Positions 1 to 7,802 of a stretch of DNA of 48,185 nucleotides are shown piece by piece. A program made the position numbers and the translations under genes. Numbering within the stretch: the first letter of the stretch is position 1; every line of letters starts with the position of its first letter. This DNA comes from Desulfobulbaceae bacterium (lineage in GTDB: Bacteria; Desulfobacterota; Desulfobulbia; Desulfobulbales; Desulfobulbaceae): positions 1-48,185 of the forward strand of contig WFUT01000062.1 in the NCBI GenBank assembly GCA_015484845.1, written 5' to 3'. A model generated the notes under the pieces. That model was not told the origin of the DNA. It did no database searches and saw only the letters and a list, made by a program, of their open reading frames with translations.

Positions 1-1640
1 GTGCGGGTACCGCCGATGGCCAGCATGTAGCGCGAGTCATGGTTACGGTCACCCAGGGGAAGGACGGTGAAGGTTCCATGCCGGCTGCGGATGGCGTCTA
101 GGGTGGAACGGGATATGGGCAGGGTGAAGCGGCGATAGGGATGGGGGATGGCATGGGCCTCCGCAAGCAGGGCAAGGAGCACGGGCAGGGTCAGCCAGCG
201 CAGGGACGGCCGGCGGTCTGACAGCCTGTCGAGAAAACAGGCCCCGGCCACGACCAGAAAGATCATGACAATGATGCTGAACCTGGACATGACCCGGAAA
301 CCGCTCAGGGGAAAAAAGGTGCCGACCAGGGAAAAGACCAGGTTGTCAGCCCTGGCGGCGCCACCCGAAAGCACGAGCAGGGACGGCCCCAGGCTGAGGA
401 TGAAACAGAGCAGGGCCGCGGCGGCAAGGCCGCGGCAGAAACGGGCCGCGGGCTGCCCGGGCACGGCAAGCACGGCGAGCAGCAGGGTGGCGGCCAGGGC
501 CAGGACCAGGGTTCCATTACCGAACCAGGTCAGCAGCAGGCCGGAAGAAGCACCATGTGCGTGGCCAAGAGAGAGCACCAGGACGGCGAACCCGGCCAGG
601 GCGGCCAGGCGCAGCCAGCGCAGCATGGTCACCGGCGCCGGCTCCCGGTCCGCCTGCGGACGCCCGGGCAGGTGGCGCGCCGCAATACCGTAGCCGGCCA
701 CCAGGACCAGCAGGGTCAGGGAGGGAAAAACGCTCATCTCGTCGAATTTTACCCTGCCGACCATGCCGGCGGGCAGGACCAGGCCCAGCAGGTACCTGCC
801 CAGGTAGGCGAGCGGCTCCAGCGAATGTTTTGTCATCTCGCTGGCACTGCGGCCGTAGCCGCCGTGGAACAGGGTGAAATAGGGGCCCAGGTAGAGCAAG
901 CAGAGGGGAACCACGGTGACCAGGCCGGTGGCCACGGAGAGGTAGAGGCGCAACGTCCTGGCGTACCTGCGAAATATTTCCCCGATAAAGGGCAGGACCA
1001 GCAACGGGAAGGAGAGTGCCAGGATGACGGCCTGGTAGAGCTCGCTCACCGCCTGCAGCCAGAAGGCCAGGCCAAGGCCAATGGCGTTCACCACCCCGGG
1101 CCGCCTGGCATAGCGGACCCAGAAGTAGAGAAACAGGGGCAGGCCGAAACACATCTGCATGTTGAACTCCACGTAGTAACTGACCCGGTAGGGGATCAGG
1201 CACATGGCTGCGGCGCCGAACAGGGAGGGCAGGCGGCGCAGGCTCAGCTCGCGCAGCAGCAGGTACATGCAGAGACCGGACAGGGCCCAGAAAAAGAGAA
1301 AAACCAGGTTGTAGGTCAGGATCGGACCGCAACCGGCAAGGGCGAGCAGGGCCGCCAGCATGGCCTGGGGCCAGAGCAGGGCGTCGAAATAGAACTCGTT
1401 GCCATAGGGGTAGTAGACATTGGTCTGGGTATCCGGGACCAGGCGGTGCTGGCGCAGGATCTTGTCCGCCCCCACCTGGAGCTTCCAGGCATGGAAGGGG
1501 GGGTCGAAATGGTCCGGGAAGCCGGTCCGGAAATGGAGTGGCCAGGGCCAGAGGGCGAGGAGGATAAGCGCTGCCAGCAACGAAAAGATCAGCAGGTATT
1601 CCGGCAGCCGCGTGCTCTGAAACGCTTGTGACACCTTCAT
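1..1640 (-). CDS. YfhO-like polytopic membrane protein (GT-C-like), partial at left edge
   Basis: My own translation of the minus strand from an ATG at 1640 stays open to the window edge, giving at least 546 codons with the C-terminus outside. The protein begins MKVSQAFQSTRLPEYL, followed at once by a hydrophobic helix. A loop with HFDPPFHAWKLQVGADKIL and YYPYGNEFYFDALLWP follows, and then about ten hydrophobic segments. This layout matches the proteins at 10522 and 37187 (first helix, early extracytoplasmic loop with an acidic residue and YPYG/NPYE, late soluble part), so the three are probably paralogues. Such YfhO/GT-C-like proteins use polyprenyl-phosphate sugars in the family generally; the substrate here is unknown. 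A weak GGAG lies about 12 bases before the ATG. The gene starts 16 bases after the lipoprotein gene stop, so they are probably co-transcribed. Confidence 0.8.
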   Translation of the reverse strand, partial: MKVSQAFQSTRLPEYLLIFSLLAALILLALWPWPLHFRTGFPDHFDPPFHAWKLQVGADKILRQHRLVPDTQTNVYYPYGNEFYFDALLWPQAMLAALLALAGCGPILTYNLVFLFFWALSGLCMYLLLRELSLRRLPSLFGAAAMCLIPYRVSYYVEFNMQMCFGLPLFLYFWVRYARRPGVVNAIGLGLAFWLQAVSELYQAVILALSFPLLVLPFIGEIFRRYARTLRLYLSVATGLVTVVPLCLLYLGPYFTLFHGGYGRSASEMTKHSLEPLAYLGRYLLGLVLPAGMVGRVKFDEMSVFPSLTLLVLVAGYGIAARHLPGRPQADREPAPVTMLRWLRLAALAGFAVLVLSLGHAHGASSGLLLTWFGNGTLVLALAATLLLAVLAVPGQPAARFCRGLAAAALLCFILSLGPSLLVLSGGAARADNLVFSLVGTFFPLSGFRVMSRFSIIVMIFLVVAGACFLDRLSDRRPSLRWLTLPVLLALLAEAHAIPHPYRRFTLPISRSTLDAIRSRHGTFTVLPLGDRNHDSRYMLAIGGTR

Positions 1641-1656
1641 CGGTCAACCTGCGCTC

Positions 1657-2694
1657 CTACCGGGCCAAGAGCGGCCGGGGCTCGATCCACAGATCGGGGA
1701 AAAAGTCGGCCCGCTGGTTACGGGTCACCTGCCGCCACGCCTCGACACCGGTCAACGCACTGTTGAAACGGCCGACCAGGATCTCGATGCCCGCACCGCC
1801 GCCGCGGATGGCGTTGCCGCCGTGCATGACGGTGTAGGGGCCTGAGACCGCGAGGTAGCGGCGGTTGTTGGACCAGCGGGGATGGTAGACCTCGTGCCCC
1901 CCGACCAGGGGCGCGCCGCTGATATCCACCTGCCAGCGGCGGCCGCTGGCGGTATCCACCATGCTCAGCCGCCGGTGATTGGCCTGGAAGACCCAGAAGA
2001 CATAGCTGTTGTCCGGGGCAAGCGCGGTCCAGCAGCCCCGGTCGTAGATCCTGATCCGGCCGTCGGCCATGCCGATCACCCCGGCCCTGGGCCAGGGGAA
2101 CAGGCCAGCGGCCCGGCTGCCGTCCGCGGAGAGCTGCAGGCTGTCCTGGCTGAGAGGGATATTCCCCGGCCAGACCCGCTCCTCCCCAGCCCCGCCATCC
2201 AGGGGCAGGCGAAAGAGAACGCCCCTGTCCGCGGACCGGCCCGGAGGCGGATTCTTCTGAAAGTAGAGCCACTCGAGGCCCGAGGCAGGATCCAACCAGA
2301 GGGCAAGGGCCCGGCCGTCGGCGATCCGCCGCCGGCCACCGCCGTCCCAGTTCACCTGCCAGATCGCGGAGCGGCCCTTGCCATCGCGCGACGAGTAGAC
2401 AACCCTTTTGCCGTCACTGCTGAGCAGCGGCTTGCCGAAATTGCCGATCCCGGGCACGAGCTGCCGTTCCCTGCCCGGTCGGCGGGAATCCAGGGCCATG
2501 AGACGCAGCCGCTGCCCCTGGCAGAAGACATCCCGGTTATCGCCCGCGTCCTGGATCCAGACCAGCCGGAAACGGAGCTTCGCCAGGGGCCCCTGGCCAT
2601 TGCCGGCCCCTTCCCGGCCATCACCACAGCCGGCGAGAAGGGTCCACGCCAACAGCAGAACAATCGTCTTGACCACCTTCTTTCTCATTATCAT
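1657..2694 (-). CDS. TolB-like beta-propeller lipoprotein
   Basis: About 345 residues. I chose the ATG at 2694 (an ATG at 2688 is also possible) because it places a classic lipoprotein signal at the N-terminus: MRKK, a hydrophobic stretch and the lipobox LAGC, with the cysteine near residue 23. A longer reading from 2730 would bury the signal. The mature part has repeated WD40/TolB-type strands such as LLSSDGKRVVYSSRDGKG, LQLSADGSRAAGLF and HPRWSNNRRYLAVSGP. The last part (AIRGGGAGIEILVG ... RADFFPDLWIEP) resembles the end of the propeller at 27417 (DYEIFLWPVG ... NDCWPDIFLTG), so the two propellers are probably paralogous. It is expected to be anchored in the outer or inner membrane facing the periplasm. 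It lies between the HAD phosphatase gene and a membrane glycosyltransferase gene. No catalytic residues are recognisable; binding or scaffolding is a guess. Confidence 0.8.
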   Translation of the reverse strand: MIMRKKVVKTIVLLLAWTLLAGCGDGREGAGNGQGPLAKLRFRLVWIQDAGDNRDVFCQGQRLRLMALDSRRPGRERQLVPGIGNFGKPLLSSDGKRVVYSSRDGKGRSAIWQVNWDGGGRRRIADGRALALWLDPASGLEWLYFQKNPPPGRSADRGVLFRLPLDGGAGEERVWPGNIPLSQDSLQLSADGSRAAGLFPWPRAGVIGMADGRIRIYDRGCWTALAPDNSYVFWVFQANHRRLSMVDTASGRRWQVDISGAPLVGGHEVYHPRWSNNRRYLAVSGPYTVMHGGNAIRGGGAGIEILVGRFNSALTGVEAWRQVTRNQRADFFPDLWIEPRPLLAR

Positions 2695-2759
2695 TCCCAG
2701 GGACTCCCCGGCCCGACCATTGCCGGCCAAAAGAACGTCGCCCTCGTCGCGGCTCCGGC

Positions 2760-3347
2760 TCAGCGAAAGGGCCGGAAACTTGGCTGGTGCGCCATGGCCA
2801 GCATGGGCCGGTCGCCCTCGGTATCACCGTAGGCATGGATCTGGTCGAATTCCCCCAGGCGGTAGCAGGCCATGATCCGCTCCACCTTTTCCCGGCCGCG
2901 GCAGTTCCGGCCCCTGATCCGTCCGGTCAGTAGCCCGTCGGCCACCTCCAGCCGGGTGGCCAGCAGGTCGAGGCCGTTCTGCCGGCACCAGGGCGCCAGT
3001 ATCGGCTCCGGGGTGGCAGACACGACCGCGATCCGGTCGCCCCGCCGGCGGTGCCAGTGGATCCGCTCCCCGGCGCCGGGCCTGATGATGGCCGGAACGC
3101 GCTCGCGGCAGAACTCTTCGGCAAGCGCCTGGAATCTCTGCAGGGGCCAGTGGCGGAAAAAACGGGTCAGCACGTCCTCTTTCAGGGCCTGGTTGGGATA
3201 GCGGCCGAGCAGAAATCCAATGATCCGGGGCGAGAGCAGGGTCATACCGGCGGCGAAACGGCCCGGCCCCACCGCACTGCGGACAAAAAGAAGGAAACTG
3301 TCACGATCGCTGATGGTGCCGTCAAAGTCAAAGAGCGCCAGGTCCAT
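2760..3347 (-). CDS. HAD-IB family phosphatase
   Basis: 195 residues. The N-terminus LALFDFDGTISDRDSF carries HAD motif I (DxDGT, nucleophile Asp7 and Asp9). Motif II is IAVVSATPEPI, the motif III lysine is in GREKVERI, and motif IV is YGDTEGDRPML. This is the serine-phosphatase-like IB subgroup. The gene starts 5 bases after the stop of the UbiA gene, so translation is probably coupled. In mycobacteria decaprenyl-phosphate is phosphoribosylated by a UbiA enzyme and the 5-phosphate is then removed by a phosphatase of another family. HAD proteins are often adjacent or fused to UbiA homologues of this type, so I infer a lipid-linked phosphopentose phosphatase. A general phosphoserine or lysophospholipid-type phosphatase cannot be excluded. 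The sequence ends shortly after motif IV (HQPSFRPFR), slightly short for the family. Confidence 0.8.
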   Translation of the reverse strand: MDLALFDFDGTISDRDSFLLFVRSAVGPGRFAAGMTLLSPRIIGFLLGRYPNQALKEDVLTRFFRHWPLQRFQALAEEFCRERVPAIIRPGAGERIHWHRRRGDRIAVVSATPEPILAPWCRQNGLDLLATRLEVADGLLTGRIRGRNCRGREKVERIMACYRLGEFDQIHAYGDTEGDRPMLAMAHQPSFRPFR

Positions 3348-3352
3348 GGACT

Positions 3353-4294
3353 TCAGTAGGAGGCCGTGATGGTGGGGTGGAACAGCTCGTGCAGCATGGG
3401 CACGGGAATGAAGAGCAGGGCCAGCAGGACCGTGCCGCAGAGGATGCAGTAGAGCAGAAAACCCCGCTGCCGGTAGAGATGCTCCGGGTACTGGGTCGGA
3501 CTGTTCTCCATGAAGCCCAGGTGGATGTACCAGGCAATGAAGCCGGCGATCAGGGGAATGGAGAGGATCAGCTCCATGCGGTAGCGGATGAGAAAGATGC
3601 CGAAAAACAGGCCAAAGGCCACGGCGTAGTAGATGATGCTGGTCAGGAGGCGTTCCTCGTTGTAGTGGGCAAAGGACTGGCGGTAGCCGGCCGAGACCGC
3701 GGGATCGTTGATGCGCCGGTACTCGGCGAATCGCTTCACGGCCATGAAAAAAGCGCCCACCATCCAGTAGGCCAGCACCAGGGAGACCGGCGGCAGAACG
3801 GTGATGCCGGTGGCGTACCAGCCCAGCAGCAGCCGGAGCGGGTTGTTGACCGATTCACTGAGCACGTCGAAGTAGGGCTTGTCCTTGGACCGGATGGGCG
3901 GGATATTGTACACGCACCCCATGATCCAAAGCGCCAGGGCCACGATAAAGAACTCGGTTCCCAGGGTGAAGGCGATGGAGAGGCCGATCAGTCCGAACAC
4001 GATCCACTGGACAAAGGCGAGGGGCTTGTTCACCAGGCCCGAGGGAATGGGCCGGTGCTTCTTGACCGGGTGCAGGGCGTCGAAGCGGGCGTCGAGCAGC
4101 TCGTTGAGCACGTAGTTGCTCGAGGCCACCATGCCCGTGGCCAGGAGGGCGACCAGGACATGCCACAGCGTCGTCACGGACAGCAGGTCGGAGCGGGCAT
4201 AGAGGGCGACCACCACGCCCGGCAGCATGAAGACGTTCTTGAACCAGTGGTCAAAGCGGGCGATCTGGATGTAGGGACGAATTTTCTTCAGCAT
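3353..4294 (-). CDS. UbiA-family prenyltransferase, polyprenyl-phosphate phosphoribosyltransferase type
   Basis: 313 residues with about eight to nine membrane helices. The first Asp-rich motif is NELLDARFDALHPVKKHRP (N64, D68, D72) and the second region is DVLSESVNNPLRLLLGWY. The segment AVKRFAEYR resembles the KRYAE of mycobacterial Rv3806c-type enzymes, which transfer phosphoribose from PRPP to decaprenyl phosphate; this is why I prefer that subgroup over quinone or haem UbiA enzymes. The ATG at 4294 follows GAAGATCGAGATT. It heads the set UbiA, HAD phosphatase, lipoprotein, YfhO-like protein. A second UbiA lies at 16668-17540 but differs considerably in sequence. The 374 bases upstream hold the MITE-like element, so the promoter of this set may lie in or beyond that element. 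Confidence 0.82.
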   Translation of the reverse strand: MLKKIRPYIQIARFDHWFKNVFMLPGVVVALYARSDLLSVTTLWHVLVALLATGMVASSNYVLNELLDARFDALHPVKKHRPIPSGLVNKPLAFVQWIVFGLIGLSIAFTLGTEFFIVALALWIMGCVYNIPPIRSKDKPYFDVLSESVNNPLRLLLGWYATGITVLPPVSLVLAYWMVGAFFMAVKRFAEYRRINDPAVSAGYRQSFAHYNEERLLTSIIYYAVAFGLFFGIFLIRYRMELILSIPLIAGFIAWYIHLGFMENSPTQYPEHLYRQRGFLLYCILCGTVLLALLFIPVPMLHELFHPTITASY

Positions 4295-4386
4295 AATCTC
4301 GATCTTCGGGCCAGCGGCACAGCGGCGGCCTGGTGTTGCATCACAGGTAAGGAGGTGAGCAACCTTTTACCTAAATCCTGCACTTC

Positions 4387-4491
4387 GAAAATGAAGAAAA
4401 AAATTTTCTTTTGCCGTATCAGCGGACTATACGAACGTGATCGTTTTTTTCGACTCACTAATCGGGTGAAGGATTTTTTTTCTTCATTTTC
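4387..4491. repeat. Inverted repeat, first arm of the MITE-like element
   Basis: GAAAATGAAGAAAAAAA at 4387-4403 is the exact reverse complement of TTTTTTTCTTCATTTTC at 4475-4491, a 17-bp stem with a 71-base loop. Read on either strand the stem ends in a run of A or T, so it could also act as a transcription stop. Confidence 0.7.
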
Positions 4492-4503
4492 TCGCCCTTC
4501 GGG

Positions 4504-4601
4504 ATTGGCAATTTTACCGAATCTGCTTCGTTATCAAGGGCTTGAAGTATTCGTATACGTCTGCGCCCTTGATGCCTCGCATCTCCGGCAAAATTGCCAA
4601 T
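4504..4601. repeat. Long imperfect inverted repeat, second arm of the MITE-like element
   Basis: ATTGGCAATTTT (4504-4515) pairs with AAAATTGCCAAT (4590-4601). Further in, ATCAAGGGC (4533-4541) pairs with GCCCTTGAT (4565-4573). The sequence between the paired blocks is partly complementary too, giving one imperfect hairpin of almost 100 bases capped by a loop containing CGTATACG. Confidence 0.7.
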
Positions 4602-4668
4602 TGCAGGATTTAGGTTTTACAAAACTCTGAAAAAATATGAAACAGCTAAATTCACGTCGGTCCCGGGA

Positions 4669-7515
4669 TCAGGGGAAGAGGATCCTGACCACGTCCATGC
4701 CCAGGGTCCGCCGGTCCCTGGTGGCCGGGACAAAGGTCCTGCTCAGGACCTGCACCTCCCGTAGCCGGTCCAGCTTCGGCGGCAGGGCAAACAGGTAGCT
4801 TGCCCCCTGCCGCCGCAGAAGCCGCAGCCGGCGGCCATTTGCCAGCACCCGCAGGCCCAGGGCCCGGGGATCACCGCCATGCGGACTGTTGCCGCCGGTG
4901 ACCAGGACCAGGGTGTGCCTGTCCCCGGCCAGGCGGAGGTGGAGATCCCGGAAGATGCCCCGGCCATTGGTCCAGCCGTCATGATAAAACCCCGAGGTTC
5001 CGTCCTGGCCGGGATCGAGGAACGGCAGGCCGGAGCGGTGAAGATCAATGGTGGCCAGGTCGTGAAAATCCTGCAGGCGCACGAGCAGATGACCGTTCCA
5101 GTAGAGAAATCCCTGCCCCGGCTTTCGCTTCGCCCTGTCCAGGAAAAAAAGGCTATAGCCGGCCAGGTCCACGCGGCGACGGATGGCGTGGCGGCCATAG
5201 ACCGCCCGGAGCCGGCGCTCACAGGTATCGGCCACCTTCCTGGCCGGGGCCAGGACCAGGCCCGGCGCCGGCACCACCAGGCGGCTGTAGTCCTGGTTAT
5301 CGGCGCGGGGATTGAACCGCGGCAGGGCAGGAAGGCGTCCGTTGCGGGCCCCCAGGGCCCGGATAATGGCCGCGCTGAGCCAGCGATCGGCAAATGTGAA
5401 GCGTGCCTGCTCCCGCCTGAGCAGGGCCACAACCCGCTCCGCCTGCAGGTCCGCACCCGGCCGCGGCCCTGCAGCCTCAAAAAGGACGATCCCGCTCAGG
5501 CGCACCTCCCGGTTACCGGTCAGCGCGATCCGCAGGTAGCGGGCCAAAAGGGGACGGAAACGGCACTCGGCCCGGCCGAAATAGCCCGATACCCAGACGC
5601 GGTTGCCCTGGACATAGGCCTGGTTGACGCGGGAGGCAAAGGAGAGGACCGGCCTGTAGACCCTGTCCGCGCCGGCGGCACTCACCTGGTAGCTGACAGG
5701 CAGTCCCTGCATGGTGCCCTCTGCCTGTCCTTGCGGTGCAAAGAGCCAGAAACCGCTCAGCATGCGCTCGCCACCGAGGTCGATGAGCACGGAGCGGGGA
5801 GAGGCCCCGCCCTTCCACGTTACAGCGGTGGACATGCTGCCGTCCAGGAGATTGGCGGACTTGCCCGTCGCATTACCCTGGATCCGGAGGGTGATTCCCC
5901 CGGGCCCCATGGCCCGGACCGGACCGCCCAGGATGCGGAATCCGTGGAACAGGGTCGATCCACCAGCGGTCTCGAGGCTATAGGCAACGCGCAGGGGGGC
6001 CAGGGCGGCCGTCACCCTGTCCCGGTCCGCGGCCCTGCACATGAGGCCGTAGGCCGGTTCGCCTTCCGCGGCCTGGGCATTCTTCTGATAGCGCTCCCTG
6101 CCGGCAGACACGAACCTGATCCGGTTGCCGGTAAGAGCGCTGAGTTTCTGTCCCCCGTAACCGTACTTCTCGTTGCCCAGCAGGAAGACGGCCTTCAGAC
6201 CGGCCGCCCGGACCATGCCCAGGATCGCTCCGGCCTGCTGCATCCGCTCCTGCCTGACCCGGGCCATGGAGCGAACAAAGAAATAATCACCCAGACCGTT
6301 GTACCCGGCCCAGAAGAGCAGGAGGACGAGGAAGAGGACCCTGGCAGGACGCCTGGCAGGACCGGCCCCGGCCAGCAGCTTGAAGGAGTAGGCCCACATG
6401 GTGGAGACCATCATGGCCCAGGGCCCGAACAGGTACCTGGGCGTGGGGATGACCGCCATGCGGTGGGGCAGAAACAGGGCCAGGAAAAAGGCAAGGTAGA
6501 GCAGGGGAACCAGGAGGAGGAGCAGGTGGCGATGGCGGCGACGAATCACATAGAGCAGGGCGCAGCCGGCAAGAAAAAGACACAGCACCAGGCAGAGGCC
6601 GTGGGCCCAGGCGGGATCGGGGGCCAGGTCTCCCCTCCAGGCAAGATAGGCGCCGAGATCGCGGTGGACGAGGATGTCCAGGCTGCGCTGCAGGTGGGGG
6701 AGGCTGGGAACGAAACTGGAGATACTGCTGCCCCCCAGGCGGCCGTTGTTGACGACGAGAAAGGGAATCAGGCCACAGGCGGCCAGCAGGGCACCGAACA
6801 GGTAGAAGGCGAGGATGACGATGTCGAACCGGCGGCGCACCCAGTGGGCCAGCAGACAGATCGCGGTGACCAGCAGGTAGGGCAGAATAAAGAAGTGCAC
6901 CCAGATGGCCAGGGCGGCAAGCAGGCCGATGGCGAGCACCTGCGGCAGAAGCCGGGCGCGGTCCGGGTTTTCCCGGCAGACACGGGCCCCCAGCCAGAGA
7001 ACCAGGGTTCCCAGGGCCAGGATGACGCTGTAGCCGCCACTGAGGGCAAAGCTGTAGTACCAGGCGTAATAACCTGAAAAGACCGCTGCCAGGGTGGCCA
7101 CCAGGCCACCACGGCGGTCAAGGATCTCGGAGAAGAGGAGGTAGGTGCCAACGAGCCAGAGCAGCGAGAAGAGGATGGGCGAAAGGGTCAGGGCCAGCTC
7201 GGAGAAACCGAACAGCCTGATCATGGCCGCGGCCACGTAGGCCTCCAGGGCGCCGGCATAGTGCAGGCCGTACCAGAAGAGGGGGAAATCCTCGCCCCTG
7301 GCGATATTGACGGCCATCAGCTCCACGGTGCCGGTGTCAAAGTCCCCCGTGAATCCCCTCCAGGAGCCGTAGAGGCACATGACCCCGTACAGGACCACCA
7401 GGGTGATGAGCAGGGCCATGGCAACAGGCCGCCGCAGATCGCCACGGGCGACCTGCCCGGCAGCCTGGTATGTGCAGAAACGGGGTCTGAGCATGCCGGT
7501 AAGTAGGGAGGGCAC
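4669..7515 (-). CDS. GT-C-like membrane glycosyltransferase with C-terminal lectin-like domains
   Basis: 948 residues. Residues about 30-410 hold roughly eleven helices. The first outside loop carries TGDFDTGTVELMAVNIARG and FWYGLHYAGALEAY, the position where GT-C/PMT enzymes keep their catalytic acid. The same loop pattern occurs in the protein at 17547 (EEAEFGLIALNILKG, SPYHGVLECY), so these two are paralogues. Residues about 540-680 look like a diverged F5/8-type-C (discoidin) fold: SANLLDGSMSTAVTW, SVLIDLGGERMLSGFWLF, RYLRIALTG. Residues about 838-948 form a second beta domain ending in LSRTFVPATRDRRTLGMDVVRI, a tail I recognise from many bacterial surface glycosyltransferases. The soluble part should face the periplasm. 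The acceptor sugar is unknown. It is divergent from the gene at 7803 and co-directional with the UbiA set, separated from it by the MITE-like element. Confidence 0.8.
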   Translation of the reverse strand: MPSLLTGMLRPRFCTYQAAGQVARGDLRRPVAMALLITLVVLYGVMCLYGSWRGFTGDFDTGTVELMAVNIARGEDFPLFWYGLHYAGALEAYVAAAMIRLFGFSELALTLSPILFSLLWLVGTYLLFSEILDRRGGLVATLAAVFSGYYAWYYSFALSGGYSVILALGTLVLWLGARVCRENPDRARLLPQVLAIGLLAALAIWVHFFILPYLLVTAICLLAHWVRRRFDIVILAFYLFGALLAACGLIPFLVVNNGRLGGSSISSFVPSLPHLQRSLDILVHRDLGAYLAWRGDLAPDPAWAHGLCLVLCLFLAGCALLYVIRRRHRHLLLLLVPLLYLAFFLALFLPHRMAVIPTPRYLFGPWAMMVSTMWAYSFKLLAGAGPARRPARVLFLVLLLFWAGYNGLGDYFFVRSMARVRQERMQQAGAILGMVRAAGLKAVFLLGNEKYGYGGQKLSALTGNRIRFVSAGRERYQKNAQAAEGEPAYGLMCRAADRDRVTAALAPLRVAYSLETAGGSTLFHGFRILGGPVRAMGPGGITLRIQGNATGKSANLLDGSMSTAVTWKGGASPRSVLIDLGGERMLSGFWLFAPQGQAEGTMQGLPVSYQVSAAGADRVYRPVLSFASRVNQAYVQGNRVWVSGYFGRAECRFRPLLARYLRIALTGNREVRLSGIVLFEAAGPRPGADLQAERVVALLRREQARFTFADRWLSAAIIRALGARNGRLPALPRFNPRADNQDYSRLVVPAPGLVLAPARKVADTCERRLRAVYGRHAIRRRVDLAGYSLFFLDRAKRKPGQGFLYWNGHLLVRLQDFHDLATIDLHRSGLPFLDPGQDGTSGFYHDGWTNGRGIFRDLHLRLAGDRHTLVLVTGGNSPHGGDPRALGLRVLANGRRLRLLRRQGASYLFALPPKLDRLREVQVLSRTFVPATRDRRTLGMDVVRILFP

Positions 7516-7802
7516 CGGTTCCGGTCCAGGGAGCCGGCCCGGGCGATTCCAATAATATTGAATCCTGTTTTCTTCTTGACCGCAAACCGGGAATCAGGTA
7601 CCACGAAAACAGCCCCTGGGCGCGGCATCAACAAAGGCGCTGGGGCAGGGGCACCGCCTTGCCAGGCGGCGGGTCGGCGGATGCGATTTCAGCAACTCCT
7701 TGACGAACAGCCCGGGATCCAGTAATGAAACCAGGATCAATTCTTTTATAGTAGTCCTGTTCCGATATTTTATCCACTCTTTTCACAGGTGGGGATGACG
7801 GC
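7516..7802. other. Divergent intergenic region
   Basis: 287 bases between two divergent genes, which must carry promoters in both directions if neither gene is part of a longer unit. I see a TATTAT on the minus strand and the palindrome CAATAATATTG at 7550-7560, but no convincing -35 partner. On the plus strand TTGACG (7700-7705) has only a poor -10 after it. No open reading frame is supported. Confidence 0.4.

Larger units (their letters stand above)
4369..4615. mobile_element. MITE-like non-autonomous element (247 bp)
   Basis: The 374-base gap between the genes ending at 4669 and starting at 4294 contains an AT-rich block bounded by perfect 14-bp inverted ends, ACCTAAATCCTGCA (4369-4382) and TGCAGGATTTAGGT (4602-4615). 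Inside are two further inverted repeats, making two arms. The hexamer TTTTAC occurs at 4365-4370 and again at 4615-4620. That fits a short target duplication but overlaps the inverted ends, so its exact border is uncertain. No open reading frame of note is inside. Base composition is clearly lower in GC than the flanks. This is the pattern of a miniature inverted-repeat element moved by a transposase in trans. A purely structural transcription signal is the alternative. I saw no second copy in this window. Confidence 0.6.

Noticed and set aside
517-1647. Minus-strand open frame of 376 codons
   Set aside because: Pro/Arg/Ala-rich in a shifted frame; the true gene in this region is the membrane protein starting at 1640 and leaving the window.
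2564-2694. Shared PLLAR/ALLAR ending of the lipoprotein (1657) and the propeller protein (7803) as a sorting tag
   Set aside because: Only five residues match and the two proteins otherwise differ in fold repeats; chance is a simpler explanation.
4369-4615. CRISPR or riboswitch in the AT-rich gap
   Set aside because: There is no spaced direct repeat and no known riboswitch core; paired inverted ends fit a MITE-like element better.
4879-7077. Long plus-strand open frame of 732 codons opposite the GT-C gene
   Set aside because: Rich in Gly, Gln, Pro and Glu with no domain pattern; it is the antisense shadow that high-GC genes with strong third-position bias produce. The same holds for the long open frames at 32268-34376, 37880-40687, 40516-42717 and 12951-14753.
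7700-7728. TTGACG followed by TAATGA as a promoter for the gene at 7803
   Set aside because: The spacer is 17 bases but the -10 matches only two positions of the consensus.
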